Source: Candidatus Gastranaerophilales bacterium (GTDB taxonomy: Bacteria > Cyanobacteriota > Vampirovibrionia > Gastranaerophilales > Gastranaerophilaceae). From it: a stretch of 64,000 nucleotides of DNA. The DNA is taken from contig CALVEL010000004.1 in the NCBI GenBank assembly GCA_944326565.1, forward strand, positions 1-64,000. Reading direction: 5' to 3'. Under the pieces are notes generated by a model. That model did not search any database, had not been told where the DNA came from, and worked only from the letters and a program-made list of their open reading frames with translations. The position numbers were made by a program, and so were the translations under genes. Shown piece by piece: positions 63,237 through 64,000 of this stretch. Numbering within the stretch: the stretch's first letter is position 1; each line of letters starts with the position of its first letter.

Positions 63237-63270
63237 AAAACGACCTTCTGTATATCAGAAGGTCGTTTTA
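63237..63270. terminator. Bidirectional terminator
   Basis: AAAACGACCTTCTG (63237-63250) pairs with CAGAAGGTCGTTTT (63256-63269) around TATAT. It separates the polymerase and SLH genes. Confidence 0.92.
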
Positions 63271-63283
63271 TCTGTTTTTGTAT

Positions 63284-64000
63284 TTATTCTATAATCCAAC
63301 CATTAGTCAAATCAACTTTTATTGGTTTTAGAAGTTTCACATTTACAATATTATCAGGAGTGTTTTCTAATTTTTCGCCTTTTAATATTGCTCTTACTAT
63401 TTTCATAAACCAGTTACGATCTTTTTTGATTTCTCCTGATGCTGAAAAGGTAGCTGTTTGATCGTTAGGAGTTACTATTAGGGCATTGTCAAGCACTAAA
63501 ACTCCGTTTCTGATAAACCATTGACCTTTTTTAACATCAAGAAGCTGTCCTTTAAGATTTGATTTTTCATAGATAAGAATATATTTTTCTTTGGTTGTAT
63601 AATTTGTCGGTACAGTTGCAAGATAAATGTCTCCGGGTTCATTTTTTTGAGAGCTTATAGCTTGGGTGATTTGTATTGGTACGATACTTCCTGCAGGAAT
63701 TGTACCGATTGAGCCTTGTACTGTTGCTCCTTCAATAACATATCCTTCGCCTGTTTTTTTGCGCATAACTTCAGCTAATTTTGCGTTAGGATTAAGTCTT
63801 GCTTCTTCTATCATGCGGTAGAGTATAGCTGCTACTTCTGCTCTTGTTGCAGGTCTTTTAGCTTCAAGTTTCTTATCCCCTGAAGCAGGTATAGTTACAA
63901 GCATATTCAATATTTTAGCTTTTCCTGCTGGAATTACAAATTCTTGTGGAATATCTTTAAGATCTTCGTAATCCTGTAAAGCTGTCAATGCCTTGTATTC
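63284..64000 (-). CDS. SLH-domain envelope protein, N-terminal part outside window
   Basis: The frame is open to the window edge, so the gene is 5'-truncated; the TTG at 63988 is not a true start. The visible 238 residues include an S-layer homology motif (R-P-A-T-R-A-E-V-A-A-I-L-Y-R-M), then a beta-rich domain with A-G-S-I-V-P-I-Q-I-T. In cyanobacteria SLH domains anchor envelope proteins to the peptidoglycan-bound polymer. The beta pattern recalls the secreted pair at 49248-50162. Confidence 0.8.
   Translation of the reverse strand, partial: EYKALTALQDYEDLKDIPQEFVIPAGKAKILNMLVTIPASGDKKLEAKRPATRAEVAAILYRMIEEARLNPNAKLAEVMRKKTGEGYVIEGATVQGSIGTIPAGSIVPIQITQAISSQKNEPGDIYLATVPTNYTTKEKYILIYEKSNLKGQLLDVKKGQWFIRNGVLVLDNALIVTPNDQTATFSASGEIKKDRNWFMKIVRAILKGEKLENTPDNIVNVKLLKPIKVDLTNGWIIE

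Noticed and set aside
1-64000. CRISPR arrays, prophage, rRNA operons
   Set aside because: I saw no regularly spaced repeats, phage structural genes, integrase or rRNA sequence anywhere in the window.

Overview
The window is 64 kb of an AT-rich bacterial chromosome, about one third G+C by eye, densely coded on both strands. It most resembles a gut member of the non-photosynthetic cyanobacterial sister group (Vampirovibrionia, also called Melainabacteria; order Gastranaerophilales). This is an inference from three things: a DUF512/PDZ radical-SAM protein of the type conserved in cyanobacteria (37636-38904), many prepilin-like proteins starting F-T-x-A-E-V-L-I-T-L-G, and an SLH-domain protein at the right edge. 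There are no photosynthesis genes. No phage or transposase gene is visible; mobile-looking DNA is limited to a tRNA-Thr 3'-end duplication and a palindromic repeat element.

Layout. 1-1687: end of a Cys-rich repeat protein with a GC-rich mosaic section. 1.9-9.3 kb: glyS, a 5'-nucleotidase-like phosphoesterase, two paralogous membrane proteins, and prfB with its programmed frameshift. 9.3-13.9 kb: a regulator/pilin pair, a PHP phosphoesterase, RNase PH and two secreted charged coiled-coil proteins. 14-25.4 kb: metabolism and envelope genes (ilvB, type-4 UDG, M16 protease, nanE, ROK kinase, UbiA prenyltransferase, lysA, cdaA, YitT, serA). 25.4-31.8 kb: two unknown membrane-associated proteins, pgpH-ybeY-dgkA, and a pilin gene with a G12 tract. 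32-43.5 kb: mazG, small unknown proteins, an aminotransferase, an MlaE/MlaF transporter with a PadR regulator, glnA, a candidate small RNA and a GH38 mannosidase. 43.5-49.2 kb: three pilin-like genes, each facing a small HTH regulator, around clpB. 49.2-52.9 kb: three secreted proteins including an M48 protease, then glmS. 52.9-57.6 kb: tRNA-Thr(CGT) with its duplicated 3' end, a structured leader before metK, and aspS. 57.8-64 kb: a glucan-water-dikinase-like protein, rqcH, a palindromic element, a Y-family polymerase and an SLH protein fragment.

How genes work together. cdaA and pgpH can make and degrade c-di-AMP. lysA and the aminotransferase fit the diaminopimelate/lysine route. nanE with the ROK kinase forms a ManNAc to GlcNAc-6-P segment, and glmS makes GlcN-6-P. 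pgpH, ybeY and dgkA form an overlapping operon.

Most notable observations: (1) pilin-like genes are repeatedly arranged head-to-head with their own small HTH regulator, with operator-like repeats between them and apparently leaderless regulator transcripts; (2) another pilin gene carries a G12 tract between a strong start site and the coding frame, and reads OFF here, as expected of a phase-variable locus; (3) metK has a two-state structured leader that I cannot match to a known SAM aptamer; (4) a bacterial protein has the domain order of plant glucan water dikinases; (5) there is an orphan small-RNA candidate with a 52-nt G-free stretch; (6) unrelated cytosolic-looking proteins share a short N-terminal F-x-[GA] motif.
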